Assembly (NCBI RefSeq): GCF_001949145.1
Contig: NW_019091403.1
Coordinates: 967,391-982,562, forward strand
Direction: 5' to 3'
Source of the DNA: Acanthaster planci
Taxonomy: Eukaryota > Echinodermata > Asteroidea > Valvatida > Acanthasteridae
Length of the DNA stretch: 15,172 nucleotides
Below, in pieces: positions 10,001 through 14,491 of the stretch (within the stretch, counting starts at the first letter, position 1; every line of letters begins with the position of its first letter). The position numbers and the translations under genes are program-made. Under the pieces are notes generated by a model. It saw only the letters and a program-made list of their open reading frames with translations, did no database searches and was not told where the DNA came from.

Positions 10001-13000
10001 TTTGATTGTGATCCGTTTCCAGTGTGTTTGTTATTTTCAACATTTATTTCTCTCTGTAGGTCCTGGTGCTTGCCCGCATCACGCCCCGTCAGTTCAAAGC
10101 TCTCTCCTCCTCCGGTAGTTCCTCCAGTCTGCCCTCCATCAACCCGGATCCGCTATGCAGCAACATTTACAGCGTAGGAGAGCGTATCTTACTGGCCTGG
10201 CTGAACCATCACTATGAACAGCAGAGACACAAGATATGGAAAGACTGTGACAAAGGTACGTCTCCGTCAAAGTATCAAAGTAACCATTGTCTTCAAATTT
10301 TCGAACTACAAAATACAAAAAATCCTTCAAATCACCTGCTAGCTTCTGTGAAAACAGTTAAAGGGGCTTGTGTTTCTCCGAGTTTGTTCCTGTATTTCCT
10401 CAAAGTAAACCACATTTTAAATCTTCAAGTTTTGGAAATTTTGAAATACAAAAAAATGCTTCACACTGCCAGCTTGCTTTCGTGACCTGAACTGCAACTT
10501 GAGAAAGGTTAAAAGGAACTTGATGTATGCCATTGATAGCCCACTCGCAGATTATTTCTTGTGATGAGACAAAGAGGCCATTGATATGCATTATGATTTC
10601 TCCCATTCCTTTTCCTGGCAGAGTCGCCATATTATTTTGAAGCTCCTCGAGGTAACTTGATGCCTTTTTGCTAGCTGTGGTTGAGTTAATGCAATATATA
10701 TACATGTCTATATGCTTTGCTGGTGTGTGGGACACTGCTGTAGATGCCTATTGCAAAATGCAGAATGCCATATTCATGCAGCTTCATGATTTCAGGTTGT
10801 TAGTGGCTTGGTTGAAACTGCTTGCTTAGGCATTAGGTTGGTGTGCAGGGTTGGTTTGTGCTTGTTTTCCACAGCAACATTTCTCTGCAGAGCTGTTGCA
10901 GTGTCGTCTCCGCGAAGAGTAATTTCCTCTCGAAATGAAAGTACAGTTGAAATTTATGCATTGTCTGTAGATCTGTTGAATGGTGGTCCCTCAATTAGTC
11001 CTTGAAGTTTGGCATGCATTTTCTACGGCCTAGGGACCTACAGTCAAGTGAATGTAACAGTGTTGAACTTCTTTAGAAGGCTGTTGTTTAGCATTCTGTG
11101 TCTTGTCTGATGACTAGGATTTTGTAACTTGACTCACAAGAAGAGGTCACGCATGTGGTCTGCAAGGTTTTCTTGGTAGACTTTTTTGCCTTTTCATTGC
11201 AAATGCAGATGCTGCTTATATTGCTGCCTTGGATTTATCAGGAATGTCTCCATTGAATGTGTACCAATCATGCCAGTAGGAATCATGCATCTCATATCAT
11301 CCACTTCCTTTTTGCCAACCATTACCATCGTTCATGCTCGGTGCTGTCATATTCCAAACAACCCCCCCCCCATTTCAGTGTGCATTTTCATCATTTTCAA
11401 TCGTCAGCGTGTCCACCTCTGTAATGCAGTGTGTATTAGTGTTTTCTTGTTCTTTTGTTATCCAACCAGGTGGTATTCCACCCTCTCGATGGGTCGTCAA
11501 CTTTGACTATGATCTCCTGGATGGCTTGGTGCTAGCCGCCGTCCTGGCTGCTCACGTTCCTTTCCTGGTGAGTTGGAAACCAAACAATGACAATCCAACT
11601 CATTTCATTTGTTGTGGGATTCTTTTGTCAGTGGCACATCCGTTTCTGCATCATCTCCTTGCTTGTTTACCAAACTTATGCCATGGGGGGAAAAGCCCCC
11701 ACCCCACCATTTTGATACCTACCTAACCAATTGGAAGTTTATTTCATCAGGTGTCATGTACCCTCCACCCAGGACAGTTCTTATATCTGATAGTATTGTC
11801 AACATGAGCTTGAAAACTGGCATATATATTATACAGCACACCCACAGTGTCTGCAGTGTTTTAAGAGATTCCTTCACTGAATGTCCTGATCCAGTGAGAT
11901 AAACATCCTTTTTTTTTCGTTGTCCTTGATTTTTTTCTGTCTCAGATCAAGAGCCATCTACAGAGCATGTATACCCAGCCAGCCACTGCTGAGCAGTGCC
12001 TTCATAATGCCCTCAAAGTGGTCAATGCATTCAGATATATTGGCCTGGACTATGATATTCAGGTCGGTAGAAACGAGGAAATACTCTTACTTTTTAGTTT
12101 TCTTTTTGGAATAGGAGAGTGTACAGATTTATGTGTTGATTTTAGATATACCACATTAACCCAATTTTGGTGCCTTTATTGCTATGAACTTGAGTATATT
12201 GACCATAGCCAGTCAACAGTTGGACTATTTCCCTTCTAGTAGTATACCATTTGATCATGGTATAACTGCAGTTCTTTTCTCTCTTACTGCAGTTCATTCA
12301 TATGTACTATTTCCATTGCCCTCCCAGCTAGTCAGTAGTCAGACTATTTCGCCTTTGTTTGAACATCTGTCTATTTTCGATATTTTGGCAGGCTATAGAT
12401 GTCACTGATCCCAACCCTATTTCCCTGCTGCTGCTGTGCGTTCATCTGTACCAGCGCCTTCCTCAGTACACACCACGGACCACTGTTGAGTTTGTGGGAT
12501 CACTGCATGCCTGTGTTGCACGTCAGGTGGGTTTCCATTTACTATCAGATGCATCTCTGCACGAACCTTGTTGAACCCATTTTTTTTCTATAATTTTTAA
12601 GCTCTAGTAGCGTAAAAGTTCAAACCAACAAATGCAAAGATTTCCTATAAACCTGTTTGTGCATTGTACCAAATGGTGGTGGGATGTATCCATTGTTAAA
12701 AGCATTCCTTGTATACCCTTCTCATAACTGTCACATACACATGACCATATTTGTCACACCGTTTGTAATCACTTGCCTCTCCATGTACATAACCCAAGGT
12801 GCGTCTCACCAACCCCAGCAACAAACCCTTGATGTACCATGCGATGATAGCCGGCCGCGACGCCCGTGACTTCACCTTACCCAAGGGCAATACGGTCAAC
12901 ATCGCACCCCGGGGCAAGCACGATCTAGCCGTAGAGTTCACCAGTCGGTTCCTGCGACCCGCAGAGGGCGTGCTGGTACTCGTTGGAAGGAGGGCTGGTG

Positions 13001-14491
13001 CTGCTTGTGGTACTACATTAGTATTCAATCTGAGGACTTCAATTGATAACATTACTCCCTCTGTAAGTTTCAATTTTTTCTTTGTGATCCCTTTGAAATG
13101 AAATGGAAGAGTGCTCAAATGACATCAGTCGTAATCACAAACTTTAGGAATTTAACCAACAGCTGAGGCTGTAAACTAAATGTGATCCAACCTTAAAATT
13201 GAATCACAAGTTGTCAGGGCCTCTTTTGAATTCAAGGGCTTTAAAAGAATCTGATGTCAGAAACACATTCAACATTTTCACCCAGCTAATGTCCTCTGTC
13301 ACTAGGATGCCAAACTGAGTGATACATCAAACAAAAAGCTGCGTTTTCTCTGTCAGTGGCAGCTAAAAACAGAATTGCTGAAAAAAAATGGCATTAAGCC
13401 TCATATTGTGAGATTTGGTCACAACTTTGAACAACAGATTTGTTGAGAGATGACATAATCTGGTATTCTCATGATTTCTCTGTTGACACAGACAACAGTC
13501 AAGTGTGAGTCTCCCTGCTACGAGCTTCACAAGGTCGAGTTGGAGGTGACCAACCCATTTAACCAGGCCGGAGAGTTCCGCATTGTCCTCGTGGAAGCCA
13601 AGAGTCCCTTCCCTGGCTCTGATGCTACCACCCAGAAGACAGGCCTGCTGAACCAGAAACAAGGAGGTCCCAAGAAGGTCCGCTCTAAGACAGACCACGG
13701 TCAGAAGAAGGAGCGGACCCCTAGTCCACCAAAGCAAGATGATCAGAGCCCTAGGACGGAAATGTTTGAACGTGAGTCCATCACACCCTCCATGTTTTCC
13801 TGAACTTATTCAATACTTTATACCCTCCACTTTTTATCTCCGATTACGTGCAAAGTGTCTCTTTGGAGAATAGATACACCCTTGTAAGACTCTTATCCTA
13901 GGCTAAAAGAAACAAGCCTTATGCGTGTAATATGTTTCAAGGTTAATACATAAAGTACATGTAGTTTCAACATCTCCAAAGTTTCTTTGCAATCTGTCTG
14001 AATTTTTGTTTGGTTAAACAGTTGCACACTCAGGGAAGTTCTTCCATAATGGAACTGCAAAGAAGAATGTTTAATATTGAAATGTACCAAGAAGGACAAT
14101 ATCAAGAATGCTTCAACGGAATTTTATGTACCCACGCCCTCTCTTTGAAACAGTCTCAAGTAACGGGCCTTGGCCAATTAAATTGCAGTATCCAAGACAT
14201 CATGTAATAATCTGTCACATTTCACCCACTCAGAGGACAACGGTAACCAGCTGAGTGCCTTCCACTGCGCCCGTCAGTCTCTGCAGCTCGACAGCCATGG
14301 CTCGGCAGTCATCGCTGTCGACTTCCTCCCCTTCCACACTGGCAAGCGACAGTGCTCTATCCTCTTCATCAATGAGTCCATTGGGGAATTCCTGTACTCT
14401 ATTGAAGCAGTGGCAGGATTACCCATGCCTTCAACGCTGCCTTACGTGCCAACAAAGCATAGCGTCAGGATCAGCAGTGCAGCTGCTGCAG
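968..14491 (+). CDS. CFAP47: CFAP47 gene, partial (24 exons, both ends missing)
   Basis: This is a spliced eukaryotic gene: 24 exons, all GT-AG introns, phases matching at every junction, about 1,565 codons with no stop. The product matches the CFAP47 family as I remember it: serial ASH/MSP-type Ig-like domains, then a calponin-homology domain (ERILLAWLNHHY to LYQRLPQY, residues about 1157-1279), then more Ig-like domains opening with LTNPSNKPL and containing GRDARDFTLP and VKCESPCYELHKV. CFAP47 is a structural protein of the motile-cilium central-pair apparatus; loss in humans is linked to male infertility with sperm flagellar defects (family knowledge). Exon 1 starts inside a codon and exon 24 ends at a donor, so neither terminus is present. 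HYDIN and CFAP65 also carry ASH repeats, but the position of the CH domain between Ig arrays and its wording fit CFAP47. No promoter or poly(A) site is expected here. Exon coordinates are listed separately. Confidence 0.9.
1189..1368 (+). CDS. CFAP47: CFAP47 exon 2: basic Ser/Lys linker before the Ig array
   Basis: Residues 35-95. It opens with a Ser/Arg-rich stretch (PSPRDKSRRMLSSKQLAEKE) and closes with KKILTPQQLHQVVIG, which leads straight into the first Ig-like strand in exon 3. The acceptor is ttgacag (1182-1188), with a mediocre pyrimidine tract; the donor is gtaagc at 1369. The exon leaves in phase 1. Linker composition and basic charge suggest a flexible or tubulin-proximal segment, but that is inference. 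Confidence 0.8.
1369..1930. other. intron 2 with decayed repeat
   Basis: This 562-base intron has no coding content. It contains three imperfect copies of a motif close to 'cccggcaaaaggtcgtaag', at 1501-1519, 1570-1588 and 1798-1815, described in the findings. It ends in 'aatatacag' before exon 3. Confidence 0.75.
1501..1815. repeat. decayed dispersed repeat with triplicated 'ccggcaaaaggtcg' motif
   Basis: Three direct-orientation, imperfect copies lie at 1501-1519 (tccggccaaaggtcgtaag), 1570-1588 (cccggtaaaagggtgtaag) and 1798-1815 (cccggcaaaaggtcgggg). GC-rich islands in otherwise AT-rich intron suggest the remains of one mobile element rather than chance. No terminal inverted repeats or target-site duplication could be defined by eye. 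Confidence 0.45.
1931..2034 (+). CDS. CFAP47: CFAP47 exon 3: start of Ig-like/ASH domain 1
   Basis: Residues 96-129. PPTIDFGQVCLKST is the typical ASH/MSP opening, where an 'I-x-F-G' strand is followed by a shared turn. SVQKLNIINNLDQFIHVEVD gives the second and third strands, with the 'N-x-x-N' pattern common to these cilia-targeted Ig folds. The acceptor is aatatacag (1922-1930) and the donor is gtaagt at 2035. It leaves in phase 0. Confidence 0.9.
2289..2401 (+). CDS. CFAP47: CFAP47 exon 4: Ig-like domain 1, second half
   Basis: Residues 130-166. IDCRELRQTSPLSQVVPPNC is followed by ALPLIFESNTKGRFQ: the 'V-P-P' turn and 'L-x-L-x-F' strand complete the beta-sandwich begun in exon 3. The acceptor is tttcctag at 2281-2288 and the donor is gtaagt at 2402. 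It leaves in phase 2 (AG, joined to G for Arg). DCREL and SPLS are recognisable family signatures from memory. Confidence 0.9.
2402..2790. other. intron 4, no recognised content
   Basis: This 389-base AT-rich intron runs between donor gtaagt and acceptor ttgtctgtag (2781-2790). No open frame, repeat or RNA gene was recognised on either strand. Confidence 0.7.
2791..2924 (+). CDS. CFAP47: CFAP47 exon 5: end of Ig-like domain 1, start of domain 2
   Basis: Residues 167-211. NVTYTVNKANKEHVIVYADV is the last strand pair of domain 1. VALELSTERLELRP then opens the next Ig-like unit, ending PGMPAEAG. The acceptor is tgtctgtag and the donor is gtgaga at 2925. It leaves in phase 1. Confidence 0.9.
3132..3153 (+). 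repeat. tRNA-B-box-like relic, possible SINE fragment
   Basis: The segment 'ggttatgggttagagtccca' resembles a tRNA T-arm. Its core 'ggttagagtcc' differs by one base from the RNA polymerase III B box as I know it (GGTTCRANTCC). No full tRNA cloverleaf can be folded around it and no clear A box was found, so it is at most a decayed tRNA-derived SINE piece. Confidence 0.25.
3258..3405. repeat. imperfect foldback (MITE-like) in intron 5
   Basis: Outer arms gtagagttgctaag (3258-3271) and cttagcaactctat (3392-3405) match at 13 of 14 positions as an inverted repeat. Inside them, tcagca pairs with tgctga, ccggtt with aaccgg, and at the centre acacatga (3309-3316) pairs perfectly with tcatgtgt (3323-3330) around a 6-base loop. 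Nested pairing along the whole length suggests a non-autonomous foldback element. Confidence 0.6.
3446..3556 (+). CDS. CFAP47: CFAP47 exon 6: Ig-like domain 2
   Basis: Residues 212-248. LRDIITLRNSRNYPAEFTW carries the ASH-type 'L-x-N-x-x-x-x-P-A-x-F-x-W' pattern, followed by GTAFSIRPASG. The acceptor is tatacctag (3437-3445) and the donor is gtatgt at 3557. It enters and leaves in phase 1. Confidence 0.9.
3557..3878. other. intron 6, no recognised content
   Basis: This 322-base intron ends in 'gtttcag' before exon 7. Exon 6 remains open past its donor for a stretch in another frame, but that reading has no family resemblance. Nothing else was recognised. Confidence 0.7.
3879..4009 (+). CDS. 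CFAP47: CFAP47 exon 7: Ig-like domain 2, C-terminal strands
   Basis: Residues 249-292. The exon reads TVDPQKDLECEVVFHPSYHA, then EDGEFALKVHGGDTLKLKC. The 'V-x-F-x-P' strand and following 'G-E-F-x-L-x-V-x-G' hairpin are classic for MSP/ASH domains. The acceptor is tgtttcag (3871-3878) and the donor is gtaagt at 4010. It leaves in phase 0 after FAD. Confidence 0.92.
4010..4343. other. intron 7, no recognised content
   Basis: This 334-base AT-rich intron runs from donor gtaagt to acceptor 'tttatgtag' (4335-4343). An open stretch at 4023-4229 has intron-like composition and no recognisable motif. Confidence 0.7.
4344..4466 (+). CDS. CFAP47: CFAP47 exon 8: start of Ig-like domain 3
   Basis: Residues 293-333. 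PTQVMFMERRVLFGQVPLHL opens a new Ig-like unit ('V-L-F-G-x-V'), with SAVLQNASQNHAYFQ giving the 'L-x-N-x-x-x-x-x-A-x-F' strand. The acceptor is tttatgtag and the donor is gtacca at 4467, which is weaker than most here. Phase 0 at both ends. Confidence 0.9.
4763..4972 (+). CDS. CFAP47: CFAP47 exon 9: Ig-like domain 3, main part
   Basis: Residues 334-403. It opens VVDPSPVPGLTVSPVQGVVP and continues with GGTTELGIYLTP, KFDTRLEVAIRG and ELRMGGTVEPP, a full set of ASH strands ending with the 'G-x-V-E-P-P' link to the next unit. The acceptor is ctcgtag (4756-4762); a second AG lies at 4765-4766 but would break the phase. The donor is gtaagt at 4973. Phase 0 at both ends. Confidence 0.92.
4973..5371. 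other. intron 9 with foldback element
   Basis: This 399-base intron ends with a strong tract 'cttttttttcag' before exon 10. It contains the 5045-5175 foldback, listed separately. The exon 9 frame stays open some way into the intron, but the added residues have no family resemblance. Confidence 0.8.
5045..5175. repeat. about 130 bp foldback element (MITE-like) in intron 9
   Basis: The left arm (5045-5100) and right arm (5113-5175) are imperfect reverse complements over most of their length. 'gttaggccgtgtccaaatta' on the left pairs with the region ending 'tttggatgcagcctaat' on the right. 'aaattactcact' pairs with 'agtgagtaat' plus the following 'gtaattt'. The centre is 'ggccctggcc'. Such a structure without coding capacity fits a non-autonomous DNA transposon remnant. 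No clear target-site duplication was identified. Confidence 0.65.
5372..5522 (+). CDS. CFAP47: CFAP47 exon 10: start of Ig-like domain 4
   Basis: Residues 404-453. PTFQLGGVYCASSLTVPFKL is the opening 'F-x-L-G-G-V' strand. Then LINKARTRAKVVFDLSRYRD gives the 'N-x-x-x-x-x-A-x-V-x-F' strand, ending SLKFDADVME. The acceptor is the strong tttttttcag (5362-5371) and the donor is gtaacg at 5523. It leaves in phase 1. Confidence 0.92.
5633..6208 (+). CDS. CFAP47: CFAP47 exon 11 (largest): Ig-like domain 4 end, Pro/Thr linker, Ig-like domain 5
   Basis: Residues 454-645; at 576 bases it is far longer than its neighbours. It first completes domain 4 (YKVTVGGMQTIQCQLNFQPT, YDFTMPVSIN). A Pro/Thr/Ser-rich linker follows at about residues 496-520 (APTPESTPFPPTPAPST), then a basic patch TPRRRIVATALRQP. 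Domain 5 starts at LDFSLPSGYLDFG and runs through GTLLVNNSYKNLKWSLDL to APGETYPLGVMFCP. The acceptor is gtgcttag (5625-5632), with a donor gttagt at 6209. Dense CpG and GC-rich third positions confirm coding sequence. Confidence 0.93.
6355..6553 (+). CDS. CFAP47: CFAP47 exon 12: end of Ig-like domain 5, start of domain 6
   Basis: Residues 646-711. EPGEFHAKVPIILNEDESRP is the 'P-G-x-F-x-x-x-V-P-I' terminal hairpin of domain 5. HINLYGVLKSPQLTFDP leads into domain 6 (VPLATKVSADFTIQAAGF). The acceptor is ccacacag (6347-6354) and the donor is gtaaga at 6554. It leaves in phase 2 (AA joined to G for Lys). Confidence 0.92.
6704..6925 (+). CDS. CFAP47: CFAP47 exon 13: Ig-like domain 6
   Basis: Residues 712-785. 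It starts ETVIDVELPDVELDDG, then SVTFPDGQKIQPCC, an acidic loop (GDEGDEEPF), and LKCKVTFCSPRPVSFTQPVK. The 'V-x-F-x-S-x-x-P-x-S-F' strand is family-typical. The acceptor is tgatttag (6696-6703) and the donor is gtaggt at 6926. It leaves in phase 2. Confidence 0.9.
6926..7374. other. intron 13, no recognised content
   Basis: This 449-base intron ends in a pyrimidine-rich tract 'tcccctcttctag'. An open stretch at 6979-7167 has no recognisable protein motif. No repeat or RNA gene was noticed. Confidence 0.7.
7375..7661 (+). CDS. CFAP47: CFAP47 exon 14: end of domain 6 and Ser-rich linker
   Basis: Residues 786-881. FSIPVTATADNCLLTAYPF is the last Ig-like strand; the 'I-P-V-x-A-x-A-D-N-C-L-x-T' wording also recurs in other ASH proteins. 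After HRTDFQIVTEQGQTLRG the sequence becomes disordered: PSRPSTQRSSASTSSRF and STYEESTESIT. This Ser/Thr linker precedes the CH-like region. The acceptor is ctcttctag (7366-7374) and the donor is gttaga at 7662, which is not a strong donor. Confidence 0.9.
7662..8093. other. intron 14, no recognised content
   Basis: This 432-base strongly AT-rich intron ends in 'ccttggcag' (8085-8093). No ORF, repeat or RNA gene was recognised. Confidence 0.7.
8094..8340 (+). CDS. CFAP47: CFAP47 exon 15: linker and first helix of CH-like region A
   Basis: Residues 882-963. A linker with RSTPRDGAVNRAVADRS leads to an amphipathic helix, FHQEVLMAVQRWITLHGW (residues 932-949), followed by SMPEGLR. The helix resembles the first helix of a calponin-homology fold ('L-x-x-W-I'). 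The acceptor is ccttggcag and the donor is gtggga at 8341, which is weak but the only one that keeps the frame; the frame meets TGA at 8351-8353 just past it. It leaves in phase 2. Confidence 0.88.
8341..8862. other. intron 15, no recognised content
   Basis: This 522-base intron separates the two halves of CH-like region A. An open stretch at 8549-8758 lacks family motifs, and I found no convincing extra exon. Its 3' end is a T-run followed by 'gtcattgaag'. Confidence 0.65.
8863..9093 (+). CDS. CFAP47: CFAP47 exon 16: insertion plus helices of CH-like region A
   Basis: Residues 964-1040. The start is constrained by an in-frame TGA just upstream and by the need for a one-base join to exon 15, which leaves the acceptor 'attgaag' at 8856-8862 as the best choice; it is a poor match, so the 5' border is the least certain in the gene. 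A polar insertion (KNSAPEKARDKASHGSPATN) is followed by CH-like helices: TIYDLMAHMSGRLVPGIPIN and ERVLQLHWQHSTLLTFL. 'V-P-G-I' followed by a helix ending 'L-x-F-L' matches CH-domain core topology. The donor is gtatca at 9094. Confidence 0.8.
9094..9459. other. intron 16, no recognised content
   Basis: This 366-base intron ends in 'aacttgcag'. It is AT-rich and no repeat, ORF or RNA gene stands out. Confidence 0.7.
9460..9685 (+). CDS. CFAP47: CFAP47 exon 17: end of CH-like region A and charged helix
   Basis: Residues 1041-1116. SQGASIANIKPEYLFEPQDY parallels the CH-domain segment that pairs a 'G-x-x-L/I-x-N-I-x-P-E' turn with a final helix. A long charged helix follows (RWVKLQEQIRERKKAQQQGK), then EAPLDEILFESVSKRAWTDL. 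The 'SKRAWTDLLLQ' wording is a family signature from memory. The acceptor is acttgcag (9452-9459) and the donor is gtgaga at 9686. Phase 0 at the 3' end. Confidence 0.9.
9686..10059. other. intron 17, no recognised content
   Basis: This 374-base intron ends with a good pyrimidine tract 'tttctctctgtag'. No coding or repeat signal was noticed. Confidence 0.7.
10060..10255 (+). CDS. CFAP47: CFAP47 exon 18: linker and first helix of CH domain B
   Basis: Residues 1117-1181. VLVLARITPRQFKAL is followed by a Ser run (SSSGSSSSLPS), then NIYSVGERILLAWLNHHYEQ from about residue 1157. The last segment is the canonical CH-domain first helix ('E-x-x-L-L-x-W-L-N'). The acceptor is tctctgtag (10051-10059) and the donor is gtacgt at 10256. 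It leaves in phase 1. Confidence 0.93.
10256..11469. other. intron 18 (longest, 1,214 bases) with diverged tandem repeat
   Basis: The intron holds a diverged direct duplication at 10276-10522 (listed separately) and a run of ten C at 11362-11371. Open stretches on both strands (for example 10400-10735 on the minus strand) have no recognisable protein. The CH domain reads continuously across the intron, so no missing exon is needed. Confidence 0.75.
10276..10522 (+). repeat. diverged tandem duplication in intron 18
   Basis: Copy A is about 10276-10370 and copy B about 10401-10522. Both begin 'caaagtaa-cca', then share 'cttcaa-tttt', 'aaatacaaaaaa', 'cttcaaa/cac', 'agctt-ct-gtga' and end 'gttaaa-gg--cttg', in the same order. 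Copy B carries small insertions. By eye the identity is moderate. Confidence 0.5.
11470..11567 (+). CDS. CFAP47: CFAP47 exon 19: CH domain B core
   Basis: Residues 1182-1214. It reads GIPPSRWVVNFDYDLLDGLV, then LAAVLAAHVPFL. 'V-x-N-F-D-x-D-L-x-D-G-L-V' is the signature helix of calponin-homology domains. The acceptor is ccaaccag (11462-11469) and the donor is gtgagt at 11568. It enters completing Gly and leaves in phase 0. Confidence 0.95.
11568..11945. other. intron 19, no recognised content
   Basis: This 378-base intron ends in 'ttctgtctcag'. A G-run facing a C-run at 11685-11700 could form a tiny hairpin, probably low-complexity only. No other feature was seen. Confidence 0.7.
11946..12062 (+). 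CDS. CFAP47: CFAP47 exon 20: CH domain B helices
   Basis: Residues 1215-1253. IKSHLQSMYTQPATAEQCLH then NALKVVNAFRYIGLDYDIQ correspond to the CH helix 'x-x-N-x-x-x-V-x-x-A-x-x-x-I-G-L'. The acceptor is gtctcag (11939-11945) and the donor is gtcggt at 12063. Phase 0 at both ends. Confidence 0.95.
12063..12391. other. intron 20, no recognised content
   Basis: This 329-base intron ends in 'tattttggcag'. 'actgcagttc' occurs twice, about 20 bases apart, near 12265-12297, too short to classify. No other structure was noticed. Confidence 0.65.
12392..12526 (+). CDS. CFAP47: CFAP47 exon 21: CH domain B last helix and link
   Basis: Residues 1254-1298. AIDVTDPNPISLLLLCVHLY then QRLPQY close the CH domain: 'D-I/V-x-D-P-N-P-x-x-L-L-L-C-x-x-L-Y' is strongly CFAP47-like. 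TTVEFVGSLHACVARQ starts the following beta domain. The acceptor is ttttggcag (12383-12391) and the donor is gtgggt at 12527. Phase 0. Confidence 0.95.
12799..13062 (+). CDS. CFAP47: CFAP47 exon 22: Ig-like domain 7 after the CH domain
   Basis: Residues 1299-1386. VRLTNPSNKPLMYHAMIAGR and DARDFTLP carry the ASH 'L-x-N-P-S-x-x-x-L-x-Y' and 'G-R-D-A-x-D-F' motifs. LAVEFTSRFLRPAEGVLVLV is the strand pair 'V-x-F-x-S-R-F-x-R-P-A-E'. It ends TTLVFNLRTSIDNITPS. The acceptor is 'taacccaag' (12790-12798), an unusual A-rich AG with a weak tract, but the frame is exact. The donor is gtaagt at 13063. Third positions are notably GC-rich (many CCC, GGC, CGC). Confidence 0.93.
13063..13491. other. intron 22, no recognised content
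   Basis: This 429-base intron ends in 'tgttgacacag'. It is AT-rich with a short A-run at 13381-13388. No ORF, repeat or RNA gene was recognised. Confidence 0.7.
13492..13771 (+). CDS. CFAP47: CFAP47 exon 23: Ig-like domain 8 start and basic linker
   Basis: Residues 1387-1479. TTVKCESPCYELHKVELEVT then NPFNQAGEFRIVLVEAKS form the opening strands; 'K-C-E-S-P-C-Y' and 'N-P-F-x-x-A-G-x-F' are family signatures. A polar, Lys/Gln-rich insertion follows (KQGGPKKVRSKTDHGQKK, then PSPPKQDDQSPR), probably a disordered loop inside the Ig fold. The acceptor is tgacacag (13484-13491) and the donor is gtgagt at 13772. It leaves in phase 1. Confidence 0.93.
13772..14233. other. intron 23, no recognised content
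   Basis: This 462-base intron ends in 'acccactcag'. An open stretch at 14010-14207 has no family resemblance. No repeat structure was recognised. Confidence 0.7.
14234..14491 (+). CDS. CFAP47: CFAP47 exon 24 (last in window): Ig-like domain 8 end
   Basis: Residues 1480-1565. NQLSAFHCARQSLQLDSHGS is followed by AVIAVDFLPFHTGKRQCSIL and FINESIGEFLYSIEAVAGLP, the 'V-x-F-L-P-F' strand and 'G-E-F-x-Y-x-I-x-A' terminal hairpin of an ASH domain. A polar tail ends SVRISSAAAAG. The acceptor is cccactcag (14225-14233). I place the end at donor gtaaag (14492): the frame would otherwise run on 46 codons to TAA at 14629-14631 with no family resemblance, and CFAP47 should continue with further Ig domains. 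Confidence 0.82.

Noticed and set aside
10400-10735. Minus-strand open frame of 111 codons inside intron 18
   Set aside because: It overlaps the diverged tandem repeat, has no recognisable domain, and the length is not remarkable for an intron this long.
11685-11700. G-run/C-run hairpin in intron 19
   Set aside because: A short low-complexity stem in intron with no other signal; likely chance.
968-14491. HYDIN or CFAP65 instead of CFAP47
   Set aside because: Those proteins also have ASH repeats, but the CH domain between Ig arrays and wording such as ERILLAWLN, DVTDPNPI and KCESPCY fit CFAP47 better.
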